DNA of 8,107 nt from DASUSF01 sp036375275 (GTDB taxonomy: Bacteria > Pseudomonadota > Alphaproteobacteria > Geminicoccales > Geminicoccaceae): the NCBI GenBank assembly GCA_036375275.1, contig DASUSF010000194.1:1-8107 (forward strand), written 5' to 3'. The position numbers were made by a program, and so were the translations under genes. This document shows, in pieces, positions 1-5,589 of the stretch. Numbering within the stretch: the stretch's first letter is position 1; each line of letters starts with the position of its first letter. The notes beneath the pieces were generated by a model. It worked only from the letters and a program-made list of their open reading frames with translations, searched no databases and was not told the origin of the DNA.

Positions 1-88
1 CGCCGCCGAGCACGTCCCGCTCGGCCTGGGCGTCGTCGTCGAACTGGGCATCCGGCATCAGGATCAGCATGATCGTCCATGTGCTCAT
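1..88 (-). CDS. 5' end of an unidentified gene, cut by the window edge
   Basis: A minus-strand reading frame begins with ATG at position 88 and stays open to the window edge (29 codons). It starts MSTWTIMLILMPDAQFDDDA and then becomes acidic. By eye 27 of 29 codons end in G or C, matching the real genes here and better than the plus-strand frames over the same bases. No good ribosome binding site is seen; a GAGG lies too far upstream. The gene would be divergent from the dehydrogenase at 272, sharing a 183-bp intergenic region. I do not recognise the protein and the fragment is too short for a functional call. Confidence 0.35.
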   Translation of the reverse strand, partial: MSTWTIMLILMPDAQFDDDAQAERDVLGG

Positions 89-271
89 GAGCGGGGGCGC
101 GCGCAACCTCGAGGCGACGCGAGCAGGCGGCGGCCCATGATCCAGCACCCGGCTCGCACGGAGCGGCTTTTCCGCAGGCGGCGTTGCAGGCCCGCCGCAG
201 CGTCGCGCGCCATCTCCCGCTCCGGCGAAAATGCTCCTACCATGCCGGCTCGAGCGACGGGGGAGGATCCG

Positions 272-1012
272 ATGGCGGGACGGCTTCAAGGCAGGCGCGT
301 GCTGGTGACGGCGGCGGCCCAGGGAATCGGGCGGGCGTGCGCCTGCGCGCTCGAGGACGAGGGGGCGGAGGTGCTTGCGACCGACGTCAACACGACGCTC
401 TTGACCGAGCTCGAGACCGAGGCGGGCATTCGGACCGCGCACCTCGACGTGCTCGACCAGGCCGAGATCGAGAAGCTGGTCCGCGAGCGCGGGCCGTTCG
501 ACGTGCTCGCCAACGTCGCGGGCTTCGTCCACAGCGGCTCGATCCTGGAGTGCGAGGAGGACGACTTCGACTTCTCGGTCAACCTCAACGTCCGGTCGAT
601 GTACTTCATGATCCGCGCCGTCCTGCCCGGGATGCTCGACGCCGGCCGCGGCTCGATCATCAACACGAGCTCGGTCTGCTCGAGCATCAAGGGCCTGCCC
701 AACCGCTTCATCTACGGCACCACCAAGGCGGCGGTGATCGGGCTCACCAAGTCGGTCGCGGCGGACTTCGTCGGGCGCGGCATCCGCTGCAACGCGGTCT
801 GCCCGGGGACGGTGGAGTCGCCCTCGCTCGACGAGCGGATCGCCGCCGCCGCCGACCCCGAGGAGGCGCGGAAGGCCTTCATCGCGCGCCAGCCCATGGG
901 CCGGCTCGGCAAGCCCGAGGAGATCGCCTCGATCGTCGTCTACCTCGCCTCGGACGAGAGCAGCTACACCACCGGGCAGGCCTTCATCGTCGACGGCGGC
1001 ATCTCGATCTGA
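272..1012 (+). CDS. Short-chain dehydrogenase/reductase, DHRS6/BDH2-like (possible 2-keto-3-deoxy-L-fuconate dehydrogenase)
   Basis: This 246-residue classical SDR probably oxidises a hydroxy acid with NAD+ in the cytoplasm. The cofactor motif is TAAAQGIG (13-20) instead of the usual TGxxxGIG, the variant known from human DHRS6/BDH2. Asp38 at the end of beta-2 (ATDVN) favours NAD over NADP. NVAG is at 81-84, with catalytic residues Asn104, Ser133/134, Tyr148 and Lys152 (YGTTK) and a CPGT turn at 177-180. Long stretches (AGFVHSG, LNVRSMY, TTKAAVIGLTKSVAADF) closely match BDH2 as I remember it. Arg145, Arg189 and Arg206 fall where BDH2 has arginines thought to bind a substrate carboxylate. The start at 272 was chosen because GGGAGG lies 5 bases upstream; an in-frame ATG at 242 lacks this. 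Bacterial relatives include 2-keto-3-deoxy-L-fuconate dehydrogenases, which fits the FAH-family enzyme at 7102. The family is certain, the substrate is not. Confidence 0.93.
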   Translation: MAGRLQGRRVLVTAAAQGIGRACACALEDEGAEVLATDVNTTLLTELETEAGIRTAHLDVLDQAEIEKLVRERGPFDVLANVAGFVHSGSILECEEDDFDFSVNLNVRSMYFMIRAVLPGMLDAGRGSIINTSSVCSSIKGLPNRFIYGTTKAAVIGLTKSVAADFVGRGIRCNAVCPGTVESPSLDERIAAAADPEEARKAFIARQPMGRLGKPEEIASIVVYLASDESSYTTGQAFIVDGGISI

Positions 1013-1016
1013 GCGG

Positions 1017-1051
1017 CGGCCCGCGTGCAGGCGGGCATATGTTGCGGGCCG
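1017..1051 (+). terminator. Possible terminator hairpin after the dehydrogenase
   Basis: Four bases after the stop codon, CGGCCCGC (1017-1024) can pair perfectly with GCGGGCCG (1044-1051). A shorter competing stem pairs GCCCGC (1019-1024) with GCGGGC (1031-1036). No T run follows, so if it terminates at all it is not a classic intrinsic terminator. A further small stem, CAGCCG/CGGCTG, lies at 1084-1100. Confidence 0.25.
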
Positions 1052-1211
1052 ACCCGGAGCGGGCGCTCGCCGACGTTGGCTGGCAGCCGACTTCCGGCTG
1101 TTCGGGGGCGCCATGACCCGTGCCGCGCGCGGGCGCGTGGCTGGCGCCATCGGCGGCGGCTGACCGCGGCCGGCGATTACAACTGAAACCTTCGCGCCGG
1201 CTCCCCGAAAT

Positions 1212-1238
1212 CGAGGCGACACGAGAGCCTCGTATAGC
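1212..1238 (+). promoter_or_regulatory. Inverted repeat next to a -10-like box upstream of the alpha/beta hydrolase
   Basis: A perfect 6-bp inverted repeat, CGAGGC-N9-GCCTCG (1212-1232), abuts TATAGC (1233-1238), which matches four of six bases of a sigma-70 -10 box. The hydrolase ATG follows about 50 bases later. No convincing -35 box is seen at the right distance. The arrangement would suit a repressor or activator site at a promoter for the hydrolase, which is 276 bases from the preceding gene and may be transcribed separately. This is an inference from layout only. Confidence 0.2.
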
Positions 1239-1288
1239 TCCGATCGACACGGGCCGGCGGTGCCGCCGGGCGGCGGGAGGAGACGAGC

Positions 1289-2128
1289 ATGTTCGCGCTG
1301 ACGGTCGACCACGTGAGCATCGGCTGCGAAGCGAGCGGCGAGGGTGAGCGCGTCGCGCTCGTGCACGCCTCGGCGAGCAGCGGTGCGCAGTGGCGGGGGC
1401 TCCGCCGCCGGCTCGAACCCGCATTCCGGGTGATCGCGCCGGACCTGTTCGGCTATGGCGGGACGGATCCCTGGCCCGGCCACCGCCCGATCACGCTCGC
1501 GGACGAGGCGGCGCTCGTCGAGACGGCGCTCGGGGACGATCGGACGCCCGTCCATCTGGTCGGACACAGCTACGGCGGCGCCGTCGCGCTCCGCTTCGCG
1601 ATCGGTCATCCGGACCGGGTGCTGAGCCTGACGCTGATCGAGCCGGTCGCCTTCCACCTTCTGCGGGAAGGGAGCGGCTTCGCCCGGGCGTGCCTGGGCG
1701 AGGTCGAGCAGCTCGCGGCGACGGTGCTGCGCGGCCTCGCCACCGGCAACTGCGCGGCCGCGATGACGAGCTTCGTCGACTACTGGAACGGGCCGGGCGC
1801 CTGGGGCCGCTTCGACCCGCGGCGGAAGGCGGGGTGCGCCATGACCTGCGCCCGGCTCGCGCTCAACTTCCACGCCGCCCTGTCCGAGCCGATGCCGCTC
1901 TACGCGTTCCGGCGGCTCCGGATGCCGACGCTCCTGCTCGAGGGCGACCGCTCGCCCGAGCCGGTCCGCGAGGTCACCCGGCTCCTCGGCCGGACGCTGC
2001 CGGAGGCCCGCCTGACGTCGATCCCGGGGGCCGGCCACATGCTGCCGCTCACCCATGCCCCGCTGGTGGAGCCGATGATCGAGGCGCACCTGCTCGGCGC
2101 GGGCCACGCGGTCGCGCAGGCCGCGTGA
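1289..2128 (+). CDS. Alpha/beta hydrolase-fold protein
   Basis: This 279-residue cytoplasmic protein has the full catalytic set of the alpha/beta hydrolase fold. The nucleophile elbow is GHSYGG with Ser94, the acid is Asp220 in LLLEGDRSP, and the base is His250 in IPGAGHMLPLTH. The oxyanion segment is HASASSGAQW (26-35), where the common HGxxxxG is changed to HASASSG. The strand before it (RVALV) and the DLFGYGGTD segment (52-60) are typical of epoxide hydrolase, haloalkane dehalogenase and C-C or ester hydrolase relatives. A cap region lies around residues 125-200. GGAGG sits 8 bases before the ATG. The neighbours do not fix a substrate; it lies downstream of the dehydrogenase and converges with the minus-strand block. 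Ester or lactone hydrolysis is possible but not shown. Confidence 0.88.
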   Translation: MFALTVDHVSIGCEASGEGERVALVHASASSGAQWRGLRRRLEPAFRVIAPDLFGYGGTDPWPGHRPITLADEAALVETALGDDRTPVHLVGHSYGGAVALRFAIGHPDRVLSLTLIEPVAFHLLREGSGFARACLGEVEQLAATVLRGLATGNCAAAMTSFVDYWNGPGAWGRFDPRRKAGCAMTCARLALNFHAALSEPMPLYAFRRLRMPTLLLEGDRSPEPVREVTRLLGRTLPEARLTSIPGAGHMLPLTHAPLVEPMIEAHLLGAGHAVAQAA

Positions 2129-2886
2129 GCGTCCTTCGCGCCGGCCGGGCGCGAGGTGCGCCGCATCACTCCCCGGCCGTCCCGCGGCGGGCGAGGCTCT
2201 CGCGCGCCGCGCGGAGCGCCGCAGCATGACCCGGGAGGCGCTCGAAGATCTCCCGCGCCAGCGCTTCCCGATAAGTGTGGGAGGTAGGGTTCCGGTCCTC
2301 GAGCATGCCGAGCCAGCGTGCTTCGTCGTCCAGCCAGCCGAGCCGGTAGGCGTGTCTCAGCGTCGCGCGAGGACTCGGGGCGTCGACGCCGTGTCCGGCG
2401 AGCACGCGGCGGGCGAGCTTCCAGAACAGCTCGAAGGTGAACTCGAAACGCTGGATCGAAGCATCGACCACGAGCGGATCGTCGGGCGCGCGGGCGAGTG
2501 CCTCGCTCAGCCGCTCGAGCGCGCGGCCGAGCTCGGCGAGCGCCCGGTCGTTCATGCAGGAGGATGCCTTCGTCTTCGATTTGCCTGCCAAGGCTCGCGT
2601 CGACCCGGTCGAGGCGGACGAGATCGACCATGAGCAGCGTCGGCGCGTCTTCCGGGAAATCGAGGTGAAGGCGGGTCCAGGCGTCGTCCGGCAGGCCCGG
2701 GGCCTCGACCGCGAGGTCGATGTCGGAGCGCTCGAACGCGTCGCCCCGGGCGCGGGACCCGAACAGCCAGACCCGCTCGATCCGGGGATCTTCAGCGAGC
2801 ATGCTGGCGAGGCGCATGATCAGCTCGCCGCGCGGGAAGCCGGGCGCCAACCCGGCCCTGTTCCGCCGCGCCACGGCGTCGGCCAT
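1900..2886 (-). CDS. MNT-type nucleotidyltransferase; conserved part is 2548-2886, expected stop codon missing
   Basis: Residues 1-113 (2886-2548) form a complete minimal nucleotidyltransferase domain. WLFGSRARGDAFERSDIDLAV carries GSX10DXD exactly: Gly43-Ser44, then Asp55 and Asp57 as metal ligands. A further acidic position is Asp88 (MVDLVRL). Relatives such as MntA transfer AMP to a HEPN partner, and the HEPN gene is next. Family members usually end soon after the segment seen here as EDEGILLHER. Here the frame stays open for 215 more residues, to a TAG at 1900. That tail is Arg/Ala/Pro-rich because it reads the HEPN gene out of frame and then the antisense of the hydrolase 3' end, so it is probably not a real domain. 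A TGA overlapping the HEPN ATG lies in another frame, which hints at an indel. The ATG at 2886 is one base after the upp stop, implying coupled translation; ATG 2817 is an alternative start. Confidence 0.75.
   Translation of the reverse strand: MADAVARRNRAGLAPGFPRGELIMRLASMLAEDPRIERVWLFGSRARGDAFERSDIDLAVEAPGLPDDAWTRLHLDFPEDAPTLLMVDLVRLDRVDASLGRQIEDEGILLHERPGARRARPRARAAERGTRPRARRSARGRCFDPAFRVHLRAVLEARPPRARRTRRRRPESSRDAETRLPARLAGRRSTLARHARGPEPYLPHLSGSAGAGDLRAPPGSCCGAPRGAREPRPPRDGRGVMRRTSRPAGAKDAHAACATAWPAPSRCASIIGSTSGAWVSGSMWPAPGIDVRRASGSVRPRSRVTSRTGSGERSPSSRSVGIRSRRNA
2134..2156. terminator. Probable bidirectional terminator hairpin between convergent genes
   Basis: TCGCGCC (2136-2142) pairs perfectly with GGCGCGA (2148-2154) around a 5-base loop. 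The stem extends by one wobble and one C-G pair to 2134-2156. It lies in the 37-bp gap between the stop codons of the hydrolase (plus) and the HEPN gene (minus), where a stem usable from both strands would be expected. Neither side has a long T run. Confidence 0.4.
2166..2555 (-). CDS. HEPN-superfamily protein, HI0074-type nucleotidyltransferase partner
   Basis: This 129-residue, mostly helical protein matches the family known as nucleotidyltransferase substrate-binding proteins (HI0074 type), part of the HEPN superfamily. From the ATG at 2555, the segment RFEFTFELFWKLARRVL (36-52) is the typical first core helix. SPRATLRHAYRLGWLDD follows, and then the signature RNPTSHTY (88-95). This fits the RX4HXY motif exactly (Arg88, His93, Tyr95), which in HepT-like HEPN toxins is the RNase site and the tyrosine modified by the MNT partner. 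The partner gene lies directly upstream and overlaps the start. A GAAGG 11 bases before the ATG is a modest ribosome binding site; a TTG at 2591 in the same frame is less likely. It could be an RNase toxin or a non-toxic subunit of a nucleotidyltransferase; the sequence alone does not decide. Confidence 0.85.
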   Translation of the reverse strand: MNDRALAELGRALERLSEALARAPDDPLVVDASIQRFEFTFELFWKLARRVLAGHGVDAPSPRATLRHAYRLGWLDDEARWLGMLEDRNPTSHTYREALAREIFERLPGHAAALRAARESLARRGTAGE

Positions 2887-2887
2887 G

Positions 2888-3517
2888 TCACTTCGTCCCG
2901 TACAGCCGGTCGCCGGCGTCGCCGAGGCCGGGCACGATGTAGCCGTGGTCGTTGAGCCGCTGGTCGATCGCCGCGGTGTAGATCGGCACGTCCGGGTGCT
3001 CGCGCCGGAACTGGTCGATGCCTTCGGGCGCGGCCAGCAGGCAGACGAACTTGATCAGCTGGGCGCCGTCCTCGCGCAGCTTCTGGACCGCGGCGCAGGC
3101 GGAGTTGCCGGTCGCGAGCATCGGGTCGACCACGACCACCAGCCGTTCGCTCATGTCTTCCGGCACCTTGTAGTAGTACTCGACCGCGACCAGGGTGCTG
3201 GGGTCGCGGTAGATGCCGACGTGGCCGACCCGGGCCGAGGGCACGAGGTCGAGCATGCCGTCGAGCAGGCCGTTGCCGGCGCGCAGGATCGAGACCAGGC
3301 AGAGCTTCTTCCCGGCCAGCGTCGGCGCGATCATCTCGGCGAGCGGGGTGTCGATCGGGGTCGTGGTCACGGGCAGGTCGCGGGTCACCTCGTAGCCGAG
3401 GAGCAGCGCGATCTCGCGGGCGAGCTGGCGGAACTGCACGACGGTGGTGTCGCGCTTCCGCATCAGGGTCAGCTTGTGCTGGACCAGGGGGTGATCAACG
3501 ACCGTCACCCCGTCCAT
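2888..3517 (-). CDS. upp: Uracil phosphoribosyltransferase
   Basis: The enzyme converts uracil and PRPP to UMP and pyrophosphate in the cytoplasm. At 209 residues it has normal length. Family signatures in order are DHPLVQHKLTLMR (8-20), SILRAGNGLLDGML (76-89), the PRPP loop VVDPMLATGNSA (129-140), LAAPEGI (161-167), YTAAID (180-185) and the C-terminal uracil site HGYIVPGLGDAGDRLYGTK (191-209). The second Gly of the usual ATGGS is Asn138, a variant I associate with alphaproteobacteria. The ATG at 3517 gives the standard length and has GGAG 9 bases upstream; an ATG at 3535 with GCGAGG 5 bases upstream would add six residues. With urc1 and urc4 on the same strand it likely acts as the entry step of URC pyrimidine catabolism (the Urc6 role) rather than only in salvage. 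The CHRD gene separates it from urc4. Confidence 0.97.
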   Translation of the reverse strand: MDGVTVVDHPLVQHKLTLMRKRDTTVVQFRQLAREIALLLGYEVTRDLPVTTTPIDTPLAEMIAPTLAGKKLCLVSILRAGNGLLDGMLDLVPSARVGHVGIYRDPSTLVAVEYYYKVPEDMSERLVVVVDPMLATGNSACAAVQKLREDGAQLIKFVCLLAAPEGIDQFRREHPDVPIYTAAIDQRLNDHGYIVPGLGDAGDRLYGTK

Positions 3518-3634
3518 CCTCGCCCGCTCCGCCATGCCCGCCTCGCCGCTTGCCGTTCGACATCGCCGCGCCGGCGACGTGGCCGACGCGCCCGGGTTCA
3601 TTAGCACGCGGTTCGCAGGCAAGGCGAGCCGGAG

Positions 3635-3654
3635 CGCGCCCCGCGGGAGGCGCG
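3635..3654 (-). terminator. Possible weak terminator hairpin after the CHRD gene
   Basis: CGCGCC (3635-3640) and GGCGCG (3649-3654) form a perfect 6-bp stem with an 8-base loop. It begins about 24 bases after the CHRD stop codon in the minus direction. No T run follows. It might reduce read-through into upp, which begins at 3517. Confidence 0.2.
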
Positions 3655-3677
3655 ACAGAGCGGACGCGGTGGCCCGT

Positions 3678-4199
3678 TCAGCGGCGGCGCGGGTTGACCT
3701 GGCAGCGGAGCTCGCCGCCGGTATGCTCCGCGGTGTGGACGTTGACGTAGACCGCGCCGTCCTCGATCAGCTTGCCCAGCCCCGCGAGGTCGCCTTCCGC
3801 CAGGACCAGAACGTCGTCCGTCAGGGTGTCCTGCACGTCGGCCCCGCGGATCGTGCCGCGAATGTCGTCCTGAGGCGACAGGCATTCGGGCACCGGGTTC
3901 GGGCTGCCGCCGACGTTGGTGCACAGGTAGGCGGCGATCCCGCCGTTGTTGCCGGGGTTGGCGACGTGCAGGTGCGCCTGCAGGACCGTCGTGCCGTCCG
4001 GGAACCGGTAGCGGAGCCGGTAGCGGATGGTGTCGTCGTTGCGCACGTTGGCGCGGAACCGCCCCCTGCCGTCGGAGACCACGGGCGGGTTCTCCTCGCC
4101 GCCGAGCAGGACGTCGCAGTTCTCTTGGGCGGATGCCGCCTCCGGCATGCAGGACACGGCGACCAGCCCGAAGCCGGCCAGGATGACAGTCAGTCTCAT
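3678..4199 (-). CDS. Exported CHRD-domain protein
   Basis: This 173-residue protein has a Sec signal peptide. A short basic start (MR) is followed by a hydrophobic core (LTVILAGFGLVAV) and a likely cleavage site ASA-QE after residue 24. AVSC at 14-17 is only a poor lipobox, so lipidation is less likely. The mature part reads as one CHRD domain: an early GGEENPPVVSDGRGRF, then TVLQAHLHVANPGNNGGIAAYLC (71-93), and a terminal GAVYVNVHTAEHTGGELRCQV (148-168). CHRD domains were named from chordin and occur in many bacterial secreted proteins of unknown role. Mature cysteines 28, 93, 106 and 166 could form two disulfides, fitting the periplasm or exterior. GGGAGG lies 5 bases before the ATG. Its place between urc4 and upp, both cytoplasmic enzymes, is unexpected, and nothing in it suggests a pyrimidine role. 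Confidence 0.85.
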   Translation of the reverse strand: MRLTVILAGFGLVAVSCMPEAASAQENCDVLLGGEENPPVVSDGRGRFRANVRNDDTIRYRLRYRFPDGTTVLQAHLHVANPGNNGGIAAYLCTNVGGSPNPVPECLSPQDDIRGTIRGADVQDTLTDDVLVLAEGDLAGLGKLIEDGAVYVNVHTAEHTGGELRCQVNPRRR

Positions 4200-4219
4200 G
4201 GGAGCCTCCCAAACTCCGC

Positions 4220-4271
4220 GGCCGGACCGTCTCCGGCCCTCGGCGATCTTCGCCGCCCGCCGGTCCGGCGG
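4220..4271 (-). promoter_or_regulatory. Cluster of three back-to-back perfect hairpins in the CHRD leader
   Basis: Within 52 bases there are three separate perfect inverted repeats: CCGCCGG-T-CCGGCGG (4257-4271), CGGCGA-TCT-TCGCCG (4241-4255) and GGCCGGA-N5-TCCGGCC (4220-4238). On the minus strand they would form consecutive stems just before the CHRD ribosome binding site. They could act in termination of urc4 transcripts, as an RNA leader, or as mRNA-stabilising or processing structures between genes of one transcript. No T run is present, so a simple intrinsic terminator is not supported. Confidence 0.4.
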
Positions 4272-4318
4272 CCATTCAAAAGTCGATGATCGAGCTCCTG
4301 GTCGCCGCCGCGTCGACG

Positions 4319-4339
4319 CCCGGCCGCCAGGCAGCCGGG
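4319..4339 (-). terminator. Possible hairpin directly after urc4
   Basis: CCCGGC (4319-4324) and GCCGGG (4334-4339) form a perfect 6-bp stem with a 9-base loop. It starts 6 bases after the urc4 stop codon in the minus direction. The absence of a T run leaves termination uncertain. Confidence 0.25.
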
Positions 4340-4344
4340 ACCGA

Positions 4345-5589
4345 TCAGAACAGCGTGCCGTCGCTCTCGATGCGGAGCGGCGGACCGCCGTCCGGGCGCT
4401 TCTCCCGGGCGATCCGCCGGCCGGCGCTCCAGGTGCCGCCCTGGAGCACCCGGGCGAGCGGCAGGTCGGCCGCGCTCAGGCCGAGCAGCGGGCGCACCCG
4501 CCCCGCCAGCCGGTCGAGCAGCGCCACGGTCAGCGCCCGCCACTCGACCACGAGCTCGCCGTCGCCGGCATGGGTCTCCTCCAGGACCCGGTCGTGCTTC
4601 GGCACGATCACTCCCGTGTCGATCAGGAGGCCGCCGTTCCGGTACTCGGCGAGGCCGGTCAGCGCGTCGAGCCCGGTGACCTCGAGGCCGGCGCCCTCGA
4701 GCGGCTCGATCAGCGAGTACGCGAGCCACTGGGAGAGCTTGTGGAACGGCACGAGGCCGTCGGTCGGATCGTCGGTCCGGACGGCCGGGTGGCGGCCGAC
4801 GTCGCCGATGTTGTGGCCGTCGAGCAGAATCCGCCCCGGCCAGATCGCGGCGAAGGCGTCCAGAAGCTCGATCAGGATGGTCCGGGCCGGCAGCCGCCCG
4901 CCGTCCGCCAGCCCGCGCAGGTGGTCGTAGAGGTGGCCGAGCCGAGCCGGGCGGCCGAAGCGTCCGGGATCGAGCTCGATCGCGGCGCCGAGCCGGTTGA
5001 GCAGGCGCACGCGCCCGTCGAGCCCGGCGAGCGGATTGTCGGGTCCGGCCTGGAAGGCTGCGGCGAGCGCATCCACCTCGAGGCCGCGGAGCGCCGCGCC
5101 GTCGGCCCGCAGCGGGCGCGACGGGTGCGCCGACAACAGGCCCCGCTCGAACAGCTCCAGGCTTGCGAGCGCCAGGCCCTCCGAGCGGGCGAAGGCGGCG
5201 CCGCTGGCCGGCTCGACGTACCTCCAGGCCGCGCCGGCGCCGGCGTCGAGGAGCACGCTCGGGATCACGAGGTCGAAGCGGATGCGCGCGATCTCGGCCG
5301 GATCGGCGTGGTGGAGCTGGCTCGCGAGCGCCGCCCAGCGGTCCCGGCCGTCGGGTGCGAAGTGGCGCCAGCGGCTGTGGAACGGGACGTCGAGGTCCGG
5401 GTACGCGGCGCGGGTCACGTCCGCGACCAGGCGCGCCGCATCATCGAGGCGCGCCGGGTCGACCCGGAAGTGCGGCGTCAGGCCGGCCTCGGCCGCGGCG
5501 AGCACGACCTTCGCACGCTCGCGGACCGCCTCCGGCGTCCGCAGCGCCCGGACCGCCTCCCCGATGCCATCGCCCGCCGGGGCCGTCAC
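4345..5589 (-). CDS. urc4: DUF1688 protein, URC4/Urg3 family (uracil catabolism)
   Basis: This 414-residue protein belongs to the DUF1688 family, whose yeast member Urc4 is required to use uracil as nitrogen source in Lachancea kluyveri. Recognisable conserved segments are TPHFRVDPARLDDAA (38-52), PDLDVPFHSRWRHF (64-77), RFDLVIPSVLLDAGAGAAWRYVEP (104-127), RSEGLALASLELF (135-147), GHNIGDVGRHP (258-268), LVPFHKLSQWLAYSLIEPLE (279-298) and EYRNGGLLIDTGV (315-327). There is no signal peptide or membrane segment, so it is cytoplasmic. The start is a GTG whose last two bases lie in the TGA stop of urc1 (GTGA), so translation is almost certainly coupled and a one-to-one supply of the two products is plausible. 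Its reaction is not settled as far as I know. Clearing the ring-opened, ribosylated product of Urc1 is a reasonable inference. Confidence 0.92.
   Translation of the reverse strand: MTAPAGDGIGEAVRALRTPEAVRERAKVVLAAAEAGLTPHFRVDPARLDDAARLVADVTRAAYPDLDVPFHSRWRHFAPDGRDRWAALASQLHHADPAEIARIRFDLVIPSVLLDAGAGAAWRYVEPASGAAFARSEGLALASLELFERGLLSAHPSRPLRADGAALRGLEVDALAAAFQAGPDNPLAGLDGRVRLLNRLGAAIELDPGRFGRPARLGHLYDHLRGLADGGRLPARTILIELLDAFAAIWPGRILLDGHNIGDVGRHPAVRTDDPTDGLVPFHKLSQWLAYSLIEPLEGAGLEVTGLDALTGLAEYRNGGLLIDTGVIVPKHDRVLEETHAGDGELVVEWRALTVALLDRLAGRVRPLLGLSAADLPLARVLQGGTWSAGRRIAREKRPDGGPPLRIESDGTLF

Noticed and set aside
62..74. Small palindrome GATCA-GCA-TGATC near the left edge
   Set aside because: It falls inside the likely coding start of the partial gene and is explained by ATG, CTG and ATC codons.
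137..271. Longer N-terminus for the dehydrogenase from ATG 137 or 242
   Set aside because: The extra residues are Arg-rich and not SDR-like, while the ATG at 272 has a well-placed GGGAGG and gives the normal family length.
3590..3620. A TAAT-containing -10-like box upstream of upp
   Set aside because: The nearest TTG-type -35 match is only 13-14 bases away and no correctly spaced pair was found, so a separate upp promoter is not supported.
3518..3622. Longer upp starting with TTG at 3622
   Set aside because: The added residues do not resemble UPRT N-termini, and the length would exceed the family norm of about 209. ATG 3517 or possibly 3535 fits.
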